64,000 nt of DNA. It comes from Limnephilus marmoratus. Taxonomy: Eukaryota; Arthropoda; Insecta; Trichoptera; Limnephilidae. The stretch is taken from assembly GCA_917880885.1 (NCBI GenBank), contig OU862913.1, positions 40,953,460 to 41,017,459 of the forward strand, in the 5' to 3' direction. The notes beneath the pieces are model-generated. The model worked only from the letters and a program-made list of their open reading frames with translations. It did not search any database and had not been told where the DNA came from. Position 1 is the stretch's first letter. Each line of letters begins with the position of its first letter. Below are positions 21,773 through 31,688 of the stretch, one piece after another. Position numbers and translations under genes: made by a program.

Positions 21773-23664
21773 CTTACCCATAGGCCATAGGAATATGTTA
21801 TTTTCGAATTCCAATTTAAGATTTTTTTTTTTTTTTTTATTGGTTTTTTATATACATATACATGTAATATAATCATGAGTAATTACATTTTCAGGTTACA
21901 AACGGATTAAACTCAAATCATTAAATACTAACATGCAACATTGATTATAAACAGTATAAACATATATATGTATATAATATATAACCTTTACGAGAGTGTA
22001 ACTACTCGTGTGTAAAGGGAAGAGAAAAATATATTTATTTTTTAAATTAAAAAAATTAAAATTAAAAATTATAACACATACATTATATTTACGTACTTAC
22101 ATAAATCGAATGTGTAAAAAAAATAAAATATATTAAAAAAAAAATAATAATTTAAAATAAATTTTTGAATAAGTATTGTTAAAAAGGTTAATGCGGTTCT
22201 AAGTGGCTAAATTATTTAAGATATTATTGTTTAATTTATTTTTTAATTTATTGTAGTCAGGTTCTAATCTCAGCTCTATTGCTAGTTGATTAAACCACAC
22301 CACTCCATTGTACGTGTAGTAGTGTTGTGCAAAACTGGTATGCATTAATGGCGTACACAAGCGACCCACTGTGTTTTGCCTATTGCTCTCAACGCGGACC
22401 ATGGCGTGGTGCGACTTATTAGAATAGTCTTTGTGTATTTGAAGCAGTGTATTTTTTATATATGTATTTTTTAGAGGTGGGACTTGAAAGTCTTGAAAAA
22501 GTTGAGAGGTTGAATAATCTGATGGTTTCTTAGTAATAATTTTGATTATTAATCTTTGAGTAATTTCCAACGGTAAAATTGAGGTTTTGTAAGCTCCTCC
22601 CCATGCAACAATACCGTATTGTATTATCGAATGGGCTAGAGTATAGTATATATTTTTAAGAATTTTTAAGTTAAGTATATTTCTTAAATTAATAAATATG
22701 TATATAAGTTTTCTTAATCTATTTATAGTATTGGTAATTTGAGTCTTCCACTTAAGGTTACTATCTATTATTACACCCAAATATTTTATTTCTTTTTTAT
22801 TTGCTATGAATAGACAGTCATTATTTTGGCATGTTAATATTTTAGTGGTGCATTTTTTTGAATGAATTTTAATATTTAAGGCGATAGGAGGAGATTATTT
22901 GTTATTTATACTAAAAGGTATATAATAGGTTTTTTCAATGTTTAATGTTAATAAATTTTCGTCAAACCATTCTTTCAAGATATTAATATCATGATTAGCA
23001 GTTATTTCAAGTTCATTCCATGAATTTGCTTGGAATATAATTGCAGTATCATCTGCATATGAAACAAGTTTTCCTGTTATTGGTAATTCAACGATATTAT
23101 TAACATACAAGATGAATAGAAGAGGGCCCAAAATCGTGCCTTGTGGTATTCCAAAGTCGCTTGTACTCGGTTCACTAAGAATGTTTTTTATTTTTACATA
23201 TTGATTTCTAGAGTTCAGGAAACTTTCTATCCATGTGTTAGCGTTATCTATAATTCCGATTTCGTTAAGCTTATATAGTAATTTTTTGTGACTTATGCTG
23301 TCAAAGGCTTTCCTTAGGTCTATGAAAATTGCAAGAGATTTTTTGCCTTTGTCTAGTGCTTGATGTATTTTTGTTGTTAAATCTATGATTGCGTCCTGTG
23401 TGGTTATTTTTGCGCGAAAACCAAATTGTTGGTCACTCAGTATATTATTAATTCCAATAAAATTTTGTATTTGCTTTTTTTTATTTATTTATTTCCTTAT
23501 AAAGTCGGAGCTTACTATTCTACACCTACTCGAACTTGAGAACGGTGACTACAAATCGGATAAGTTAGCCAAGTTTTCTACCTATAGCGAAGTATTTATT
23601 CATTATTTATTAGTATACATTATCCTACGGATAAGCTATCAAGAGGATGGTGAAATACCCCCTA
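21743..23664. mobile_element. MITE with CACCATCCT ends, split by a LINE
   Basis: Left end TATTTCACCATCCTCTTGAT at 21749 and inverted right end AAGCTATCAAGAGGATGGTG at about 23636, closing in CCCCC. The internal text on both sides of the LINE (GTCGGAGCTTACTATTC, GGATAAGTTAGCC) matches the intact 243-bp relative at 56597-56839. The MITE was therefore whole before the LINE entered. The left GGGGG terminus is missing. Confidence 0.7.
21823..23485 (-). mobile_element. 5'-truncated LINE inside MITE
   Basis: The left end is a poly(T) run (reversed poly(A)). The minus-strand frame at 22895-23131 reads MGPLLFILYVNNIVELP and YADDTAIIFQ. At 22199-22780 it reads MGVIIDSNLKWKTQI, YGIVAWGGAYKTSILPLEIT and a C-terminal tail. 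These are the RT catalytic core and thumb of a LINE of the same broad type as 14085-16165. A frameshift between 22780 and 22895 inactivates it. Upstream RT coding is still legible to about 23480 on minus. Confidence 0.8.
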
Positions 23665-24438
23665 AGTAAGTTATTATCATCTCTTAAGCTTAATAATATA
23701 GTTATATTATTATGAAAATCGTGTTGACATAAAAGTGTAGCTGGAGAATATGTTGTAAATAGACTGAGTTGTTTGGCGGTCCGTTCTCTCTGCCTACCCC
23801 TGCGGTGAAAGGACTTGATGTTTAGACAATTAGTAAATTACCAACGGTTCCCGCTTTTAGTTGCAAATTGTTTAGAACTTCATTGTTGATATCATTCATC
23901 GACATGCAATATAAAAATACTATGTGACCCGGTCACACGTTGCTGTGGCTAACGAAACACAACGCCATTACCCAACCTTTATAACCAACGCCATCGTTAA
24001 TTTGGATACAAATCAAATCCACACCGCCCGCTTGCCAGCCCGCTCCCTTTATATACTATATTATTACAGCACCCTTGAGGTGATTTTTCACAAAAATGGC
24101 AATATACAAATTATCCAATTATTATTAATAATAATAATAATAATAATATTTGGCTGATTTATAAAGCGCCGTATGCATTAGAATTATATCAACCAATTAA
24201 AACAAAACCATGATGCCTAAACCTACCTCATGAATCACTCTTTCTATTGGTGAAAACCTCATTAAAACCCATTGCATAGTTTAAAAGATCTAAGCGTACA
24301 GACAGCAGGAGCGACTTTGCTTTATACTGTGTAATAGATAACTGCTTGTGGTATATTTGATGCAGCTTTCAAAGAGAATACAAGGGTGTGCATTGCTCAG
24401 ATACAAGATAAGCTAATACCTTTCGACTGTTGTTGCAG
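23665..24438. other. intron sequence of Myb-like gene; (TAA)n tract
   Basis: A (TAATAA)n microsatellite lies at about 24121-24153. There is a polypyrimidine-rich approach to the CAG acceptor at 24438. No other gene seen. Confidence 0.5.
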
Positions 24439-24664
24439 ATTGATTTCATAGTGGAAACAAGTACACCACCATCATCACCACTACCGGAGGTGGAACACTT
24501 GCTACAACTGGAAGTGGAGTACGTAGCCCCATGTCCCGTAGAGGCAGTCCCGCTTGCAAGTAACCGTAAGTACTAAAGCACTGAAATACTAAGTAGTGGA
24601 GAGTGTTTTCAAATACTATAAAATGGTATGTGACAAATATTAAACATTGGGCGCGTGTAGTACA

Positions 24665-25873
24665 AACATAGTACAAATGTTGGGCGCGTGTTTGGCGTGT
24701 TTCCCGACTATGCACCGGTGCCGAGGGGATCAATGACGCTAGTTCCTCTTCCATTGTAATACCGATAGAACAAGGACAGCTTTCCCACCTGACGCCTGTG
24801 CTCTAAAGATTGCAGTCCGTCTGTTAAGATGGGAGAACCTATCAAACAGACCGCCCGTTTCTGCAAGGGTCAAGGGTTTTTTTTAGGTATTTTGGAGCTC
24901 CAGACCAGAGGTGGCTGCCAAATTCAACCGTGGGGCGCACTTGCGATTTGTACAGGGTTAGCAGTTGTGTACTATTAAAGTATCTGCGGGCCCTGTACAG
25001 TATGCCCAGTTTCTGAGAGGCCAACTTAACTCTGGTTTCGATGGAGCCCCCGTATTTCAAATACCCTTACGGGCATTTGAAAGAGGGACTGCCTCATCGG
25101 TGCTTGGAACATGGGACGACGTTAACTTGCTCCATTTCCAGTGATGATGATGATGGTGGAGTCCTCGATTCCAATAGGAAGTGAATCTACAATAACCGTC
25201 AAAAGGAATTGGCTTTTCTCATATCAGCAAGAGATGATAATAACTTCTAAACTTTGCAAAATAAAAACAAAATAACTTTGTAAAAATGTATTAAGTCATT
25301 GTAAAAGTGTAATTTTTACAATGATATGAGAAAAACTAATTCCTTTTGACGGTTGTTGTAGTTTCATTTCCGATTGGAATCGAGGACTCCGCCATCATCA
25401 TCATCACTGGAAATGGAGCAAGTTAACGTCGTCCCATGTTCCAAGCACTGATGAGGAGGTCCCTCTTTCAAATGCCCGTAAGGGTATTTGAAATATGGGG
25501 GCTCCATCGAAACCAGAGTTAAGTTGGCCTTTCAGAAACTGGGCATAATGTACAGGGCCTGCAGATACTTTAATAGTAACAACTGCTAACCCTGCACAAA
25601 TCGCAAGTGCACCCCACAGTTGAATTTGGCAGCTACCTCTGGTCTGGAGCTCCAAAATACCTGAAAAAAAACCCTCGACTCTTGCAGAAACAGGCGGTCT
25701 GTTTGATAGATTCTCCCATCTTAACAGACGGACTGCAATCTTTAGAGAATAGGCGTCAGGTGGGAAAGCTGTCCTTGTTCTATCGGTATTACAATGGAAG
25801 AGGAACTAGCGTCATTGATCGCCTCGGCACCGGTGCATAGTTGGGAAACACGCGCCCAACATTTGTACACGGT
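24665..25873. repeat. inner inverted repeat carrying LINE RT C-terminus
   Basis: Arms 24665-25230 and 25318-25873 are inverted copies around an 87-bp spacer. Read outward from the centre, each arm encodes a Myb-gene exon-3-like start and then a LINE C-terminus: GSIETRVKLASQKLGILYRA, LLTLYKSQVRPTVEFGSHLW, LSLFYRYYNGRGTS. The right arm continues to LWNDLPASVSS (about 25905-25945). A further relative is at 58537-58800. Both arms contain stops, so neither is functional. Confidence 0.75.
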
Positions 25874-26552
25874 TGTCATTAGTCACATGAGAACGGGTCG
25901 TTTCTATGCTCGGCTGTGGAACGATTTGCCGGCCTCTGTTTCCTCCCTCCTACAACATGGGTCTCTTCAAGACCCTTGTTCACTCCTTCCTTTCCTCAAT
26001 AAGACCCTCCACACAGCGTCTTCAAAGATGACATATACTGTGTGGAGTTAATGTAAAAAAAAGTACTTTAGCACCGAAATAATAAATAGTAATGAGAGTT
26101 TGGAAATAATATAAAAAAATGCTTAGAGACAAATAACAAATGTTAAAGTACTTAATTATTGATTATTTTGTTTCAGCTAATAGAAAAGTTCTCCACAGAA
26201 GAGTGTTTCCTGTTGGTTGAGGAAAGTAGAGTGGCGAGCGAGGCGAGGGGAGAGGCAAAAAAAGAAAGGTGGCTTTGTCTATAAGAGGTGGGAGAAGAGA
26301 TAGGAGAAGGACCTCCGCCTGGAGGAGAATAGGTGGCTGACAATGCAGTTAATTTTAAAGAAGTGTTTGCTTATCTTTGAAAGAATTTGTAGATTCATGC
26401 TACACACTTCTGTGTATCGCAAACGGCTGTTAGTCGTCATATCAGTCCAGTAGTGTCCTTATTGCATCCCTATTGGATAGTTTATTGGCAGAGTACATAC
26501 TGAGGATGTAAGGAATGTACCCATACTACGTGACCAATTTTTTGCAATTTTT

Positions 26553-28205
26553 AAGCTATCAAGAGGATGGTGAAATACTATCATATGACAGTAATAATTA
26601 GTTAACTTACAGGTACGGACTCCGTGGCAGTACGTCCATATACTGCCTCGGCCGCAATGATGGCCAGGATCCTTTCATCCAACGGAGTCAAGGGTTGTGC
26701 CTGGTTGGGGCCACCTCCGCTCTTCATCATCTCCGATCGCAAGCCAGATGCTTTTTTTTGACGCCATTTCTCTGATCCCTCCACGTCTGAAATAAAGAGA
26801 CATTTTTGTACTACAGAAAATATAATAAAATTCAAATTATATCAATAAAGAATATAAATATAATTTTTTTATTTCAATCCGTAATCCAATTGAAGTCCGT
26901 ACCTCGTTGCAATAATAGAAACGACTCCAGATACTAATATCTACAGCCTGTATGTCGGACGAATATCTACAGCTCATATGTTGAACTAATATCTACGAAC
27001 TTCAGAGTGTTGACTAATATCTACAGAGCTAAGGTCGGACGAATATCTATGACGGTCCCACTGTTGACTAATATCTACAGAGCGTAGGTTGGACTAATCA
27101 GCTAAATGTGTCCAATAGTCCAATATTAGGGATTTTTACATACATACTTACATAAATTAAGTTTTTAAAACTGTATACGCAAAATTACGTTATTCCAATA
27201 TGCTATACATAATTGCAAATCCAACCACTGCCAGTGCTGTTGATATTCATCAACACTTTGGTTCTCATAGATATTAGTCAGCAGTTTGAGCTGTAGATAT
27301 TCGTCAACACTTTGGTTCTCATCGATATTAGTCAGCAGTTTGAGCTGTAGATATTCGTCAACACTTTGGTTCTCATAGATATTAGTCAACAGTTTGAGCT
27401 GTAGATATTTGTCAACACTTTGGTTCTCATAGATATTAGTTCGATTATTTCAGTTTTTGGAATTCCTGTAGATATTAGTAGACACCTCCATAGAAACATA
27501 ATAGTGGTAATAATATAATGAGTGCATACCTATTGCCACTTGTCGCCACTCTTCGTGCACCCGAGCTTCATAGCATTCAGGTCGACCGCCAGGGAAGACC
27601 ACGCCAATTCGTTATTGATGCGGCCATCGTTTCCTGCTGCCGCCCCGAAGTCATTGTCGGTCTCTCTTCCAGCCGACGAATCATCATCTCCAGCTGCCCG
27701 CTCGTCGCACGGCTCCTACTAGACATCTGTTGAAGAAATAGGAGCTTAATACATATCTCGATGGCAAATCAACATCTGTAGAACAATTGAATATTTGGGG
27801 ACGAAAAAACCGCTAACCGCCGCACTTTTAGGCAAAGATTATGGAAATTACACTTCATTTCAAAAATTAGTAGAAGAAACAACTATTTACGTACAAAAAA
27901 ATAGATTTTTAGGTTAATTTTGACAAACTACCTAATTCATGCGAATTTGAATTGAAACGAAATTTTGCAAACGTCAAATCCTTGGTATACAACTTTAAAC
28001 ATACATTAGTGGATAAATAATCATGCATTCTTACAGTATTTCGTATTTTAAACCACTTAAAACCGACGAAGTTAGCATTGAAAAGGCAATTTGACGTTTT
28101 GACAACCATAGAAAATTACACAAAATTGCACAAATCTATGCACAAATCTGACAGCCCATTTCACGTGAGTTCATCTCACCTCACAATTTTTAGAGAATAG
28201 CTCGG
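26553..28205 (-). repeat. right arm of large inverted repeat
   Basis: Inverted copy of 20292-21772. Myb-like exon 2 lies at 26786-26611 and is better preserved here, with MMKSGGGPNQ that is deleted in the left arm. Exon 1 starts at the ATG at 27726-27724. The intron repeat has extra tandem 54-bp units at about 27240-27440, so an open frame of repeated TNIYENQSVDEYLQLKLL appears. That frame is a by-product of a period divisible by 3. Confidence 0.85.
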
Positions 28206-28206
28206 C

Positions 28207-28835
28207 TGATGAAATATTTCGATGGAAAACATTCTCTTAATCGAAGTGCAGTTATAGAATTCTAGTTTAAGTTGTATGTGCTGCCAGAATCAAAGAGTGA
28301 CCATTTTCATGTTCTGTGTGTAATTTTAATGCGCCGCATACAGATTTAATTTAAACCAGTTTTGTGTTCACAATGTAAAATTTTAACTGGATTCATCTGA
28401 TGACATATTTCGAAGGAAAACATTCTCTTATTCAAAGTGCAGGTATAAAATTTTAGTTGCGGACTACGCAGTAGCGTAGCGAGGGGGTTGGACTGCCCCG
28501 GGTGCCACCCGACGGGGGGGGAGGATGAAAAAATTACGAAGGATACTGTCACAAAAATATTGAATACGGCTTTATGTTCGTGCCTGACGGTCTTTTTATA
28601 GTGTCACCACGTTATCCGCCCCGGGTGCCACCCTTGCCTAGCTACGCCACTGGTACTATGTATGTGCTTCCAGAATCAAAGAGAAACCATTTTCATGTTG
28701 TGATTGTAGTTTACATGAGCCAAATTCTCGATTTCCGAGAGAGAAAATTTGTAACGACCCCCCCCCCCCTCCCCGTCGTCACCGCACGCCACTGTGTCCC
28801 GCATTGATATTTTACAAAGTTGGCCGCCTTATGCA
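28207..28835 (-). mobile_element. inverted fragment of the GGCGGCC / finger-derived element
   Basis: Reverse-complement match to about 4655-5430, including the hAT-like MITE (28469-28652, flanked by GGACTACG and GTACTATG) at the same internal site. It ends GGCCGCCTTAT. It shows that the MITE entered the host element before the latter spread. Confidence 0.75.
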
Positions 28836-29503
28836 ATAATCGCATTAAAAACAGTAACAACCAATTCAAGCTATAAACAATGACAGAATCTTACAACAAT
28901 CATCTTCTAAACAATTAACCTAAAATAACATTTGCATTTCACACTGCGGGTAGTTAATTTTTTGTTTTTAAATTAGAACATCGACACAAAAAATAGCGCT
29001 TGTTTGAATGTTTTCACGGAATATACTCGAATGGGCAGGGATACTTATAATTTTGAGGTTGAATTTTCATGTTTTTCATGTTTTCATCTTTCTGTTTTTT
29101 AAATAGGTCGCTGGTTCATCGTATTTTTGGCTCCTCTGATGCCTTCATCCGGCTCGAAGGACCATGTTAGAGAATGGTTTTTTGTGGTAGAAAGACTTCA
29201 AATGAAAAACAGCTTCCTTCAATGGCAGAATTCTTCTAGTTTATTCACTTTATAAAAGCACATATTACAATAACTTTTTCCCGAACCCACAAGCACTGAT
29301 ATTGTGGTCTTCAGACCATTTGCTAGTTAAATCTAGCTGTGTTTCAAGATATCAGAAACATAAGAGAGAGCTCCATTACTTCAAAGCCATATTATTTTAT
29401 AACAAAATTCCTAACACAAAACTAAACAACAAAACAAAATGCTACGCTAGCTGTCAGTAACCTTCGCTTTTTAAACAGTATTGAACTAATAACTGGTGGA
29501 GCA
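28836..29503. other. AT-rich, no gene; possible LINE residue
   Basis: No clear feature. A stretch at about 29280-29430 reads like worn LINE C-terminal coding but is too degraded to assign. Confidence 0.35.
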
Positions 29504-29950
29504 GTGCCTCTCCCTAAACTTCTAAAGATGATGAGAATAAAAACGCTGAGTGAATGGCAGATGAGATGGGATAGATCGAATATGGGAAGATGGACCATCT
29601 CCTTCTTTCCATCAGTTAAAATTAGAATGGAAGGGGCATATCTTTTAATGGACCTCCATATCACCCAATTGCTTTCTGGGCATGGGGAGTTTAGAGGTAG
29701 ACTTCACAGACTGGCTCTATCATCCCATCCCAATTGCACTTGTGGTGATACCGACCAAACAGCCGAGCACATTTTGTGGCACTGTGAGATTTTGACGGAT
29801 GCTCTTAACGAAATGATTGATGGTTTACAAGTTATTACGAGACCTGCTTGGAATACAGATCTCGTCTCGAATAAGGTGAACTTTGAGTGCCTGAGGAAAT
29901 TCACGAAAATTTGGGTTAAGAGCTGGCCTGTTCTTAGAGTCGCTGAGTAG
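29504..29950 (+). pseudogene. R1-type LINE ORF2 C-terminus
   Basis: An open frame of 148 codons reads EWQMRWDRSNMGRWT, FPSVKIRMEGAYLLMDLHIT, QLLSGHGEF, CTCGDTDQTAEHILWHC. The C-x-C..H..C cluster after GHG is the typical C-terminal zinc-knuckle-like end of R1/LOA-type ORF2. It is truncated, with no upstream RT nearby. Non-coding sequence to about 30200 is probably its 3' UTR. Confidence 0.7.
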
Positions 29951-30249
29951 CTGTAAAATAACTTAGGTACCGGGTGTATTTTGCTTCTGAATTCACGGAC
30001 ACTCTCCATGATTCCTTTACGTTTACCGCTTGGATTTATTTGTTATAATTTATGTGTTTTGTGTTTCTGTAATATTTTATTTCTTTTATTTTATTATATA
30101 TTATGATTTATGTGTTATATTTTACATTTGCGTTATGTTATTCTGTTCACTATATTTTAAAACTTGCGAGAGTCTTGAAGGAGTAACCATCAGTTACTTA
30201 TACTAGGGCGGGTAAGAGGTGGATAACCTCCACTGATTATGTGTTTTTT

Positions 30250-30656
30250 TTTTACAGTGATTACCGCACAAGAATCTCAACTGCTCCCGTCTGGAGCCAG
30301 TGAGACTATGGCATCCCCAATTGGGGTATGTTGTGAGGCTGAAGGTAGCGGGGAGGGGAAGGAGGTGGGGAAGGGGCAGGTTGGGAAGTACCTGGCTATT
30401 CAGATCTGGTCACTAAACACGGCTTAAGCCATTTTCAAGCAACGTTTCAATTCCGAATGGTGGTCTTACACCAGGGCGATACTGATAGTATCTTCCACTC
30501 TGGAACATGCCGCACATATACTATATATTATTTTAAATGAATAAATTGTGAAATAACACAAATTAATCAAATAAAATTTATTTGCGCATGCCGGGTTCGA
30601 ACCCGCGACCTCCGGAATGTGAGTCAAGAGTCTTAGCCACTAGACTACGGTGGTCG
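30250..30656 (-). mobile_element. tRNA-derived SINE, inverted copy
   Basis: On minus, the tRNA-like head (30656-30584) has TAGTCTAGTGG and GGTTCGAACCC, an intact T-arm, and the same CTCTTGACT..TTCC middle as 36367. The body with CCCCAATTGGGGATGCC follows. It matches the two copies in the duplicated segment over about 400 bp. Confidence 0.8.
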
Positions 30657-31066
30657 TGTGTCCAAGGTATTTAGTTCTTTCAGTCAACTGCAGATTCACA
30701 CCGTTCAGGGTACCTGGAGGAATATTTTTTTTTATTTTGCGGTTAATGAGTGGGGATAATTTTTTATTACCCCCAAGTTAGAAAAAAACATGTCTTTGGT
30801 GGTTTCATAAGTGGTGAATTATTATTTTTGTTGGTAAAAATTACTGATATTACTTTTAATAACTGGAAAAATATTTTAAACAAATTCAATATTGTTAAAT
30901 AAGTTAAGAACGTTCCGAAAAATACCGGCTACCTTCGTGGATTTGTATTTCTTTTATCCAAAGTAAGAACTGTCGGTAGCCATCATTTATGCTCATTTTC
31001 TACAATTTGTTGTGGTCTATGGAAATAACATTGATAATTTTGTTCCTGGTGAAAGTACCTAGTACA
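30657..31066. other. spacer before copy B
   Basis: AT-rich; no gene or repeat end recognised. Confidence 0.4.
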
Positions 31067-31311
31067 GTAGGGATTGGTTTATTTATGGACGGTAGTAACA
31101 CTAGTAACCATAGTAAGAACTAATTTGCTCCGTTTTTTGTATTAATTGAACCATATTTGTTTTCCATTTATGCAGTTTTGGGTAACTTCTGTAACCATCA
31201 TAATTCTATCCCGAAGTTAATGACATTATTGCATTCAACTTTTCTTGTGACGTTTCTTCAACACATTGGAGTTTACCGCCGCGCTTCTTGTACGTAAGTA
31301 GGTTTACGTCG

Positions 31312-31682
31312 CATTTTTTTTATTTATTTTTATTTATTAATCTTAAGTTAGCTCACATCTTTGTGTGTGCTAATATTTTATAAAGATATAAACATTTACA
31401 TTGGTTGTCAAACATAATCATTCTTTAAATATTACACACAAATAAAGACATTAATAATTGAGGTAGACATATTTTCGTAATTCTTTTTTAAACTTATTTA
31501 TATTTTCTATCTCAGTAATTTCATTCGGGATGTTGTTATACAGTTGGACGGCCTGGTACATCAGAGATTTCTGGGTGCTTGATTTTTTTCTTGTCGGCAG
31601 TCTAATTTGCTTTGAATTTCTTGTCCCGTGACTGTGTGTTTCGTTATTATAATGTATTTTTCTTTTTAGTTCCTTAGACATC
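31312..31682 (-). mobile_element. LINE 3' fragment, head-to-head partner
   Basis: A reversed A/T-rich tail is at 31312-31337. The minus-strand frame (31451-31729) includes SHGTRNSKQIRLPTRKKSST, MYQAVQLYNNIPNEITEIEN and FKKELRKYVYLNY, a LINE ORF2 C-terminus of a different family from its neighbour. It joins the plus-strand LINE at about 31683 by their truncated 5' sides. Confidence 0.75.
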
Positions 31683-31688
31683 ATCCCC

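Larger units (their letters stand above)
20759..26300 (+). pseudogene. Myb/SANT-like DNA-binding protein gene, broken
   Basis: Apparent exons: 20759-20955 (MSSRSRATSGQLEMMIRRLE, later in another frame AWSSLAVDLNAMKLGCTKSG), 21563-21717 (EKWRQKKASGLRS..TPLEERILAII), 24439-24565 (STPPSSPLPEVEHLLQLEVE) and from 26177. The text resembles the zeste/NAIF1-type Myb/SANT domain (WR-K-K, SGGGP, PL-ERIL-II), a family found free and in Harbinger-type transposons. Splice borders (CAG acceptors, GTAAGT donors) are plausible. Frameshifts in exon 1, a 7-codon deletion in exon 2 and large insertions in the introns suggest it is dead. The family call rests on memory of the pattern. Confidence 0.55.

Noticed and set aside
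27165..27389. Repeat protein TNIYENQSVDEYLQLKLL
   Set aside because: A translated minisatellite in an intron; no start context, no conservation in the other two copies.
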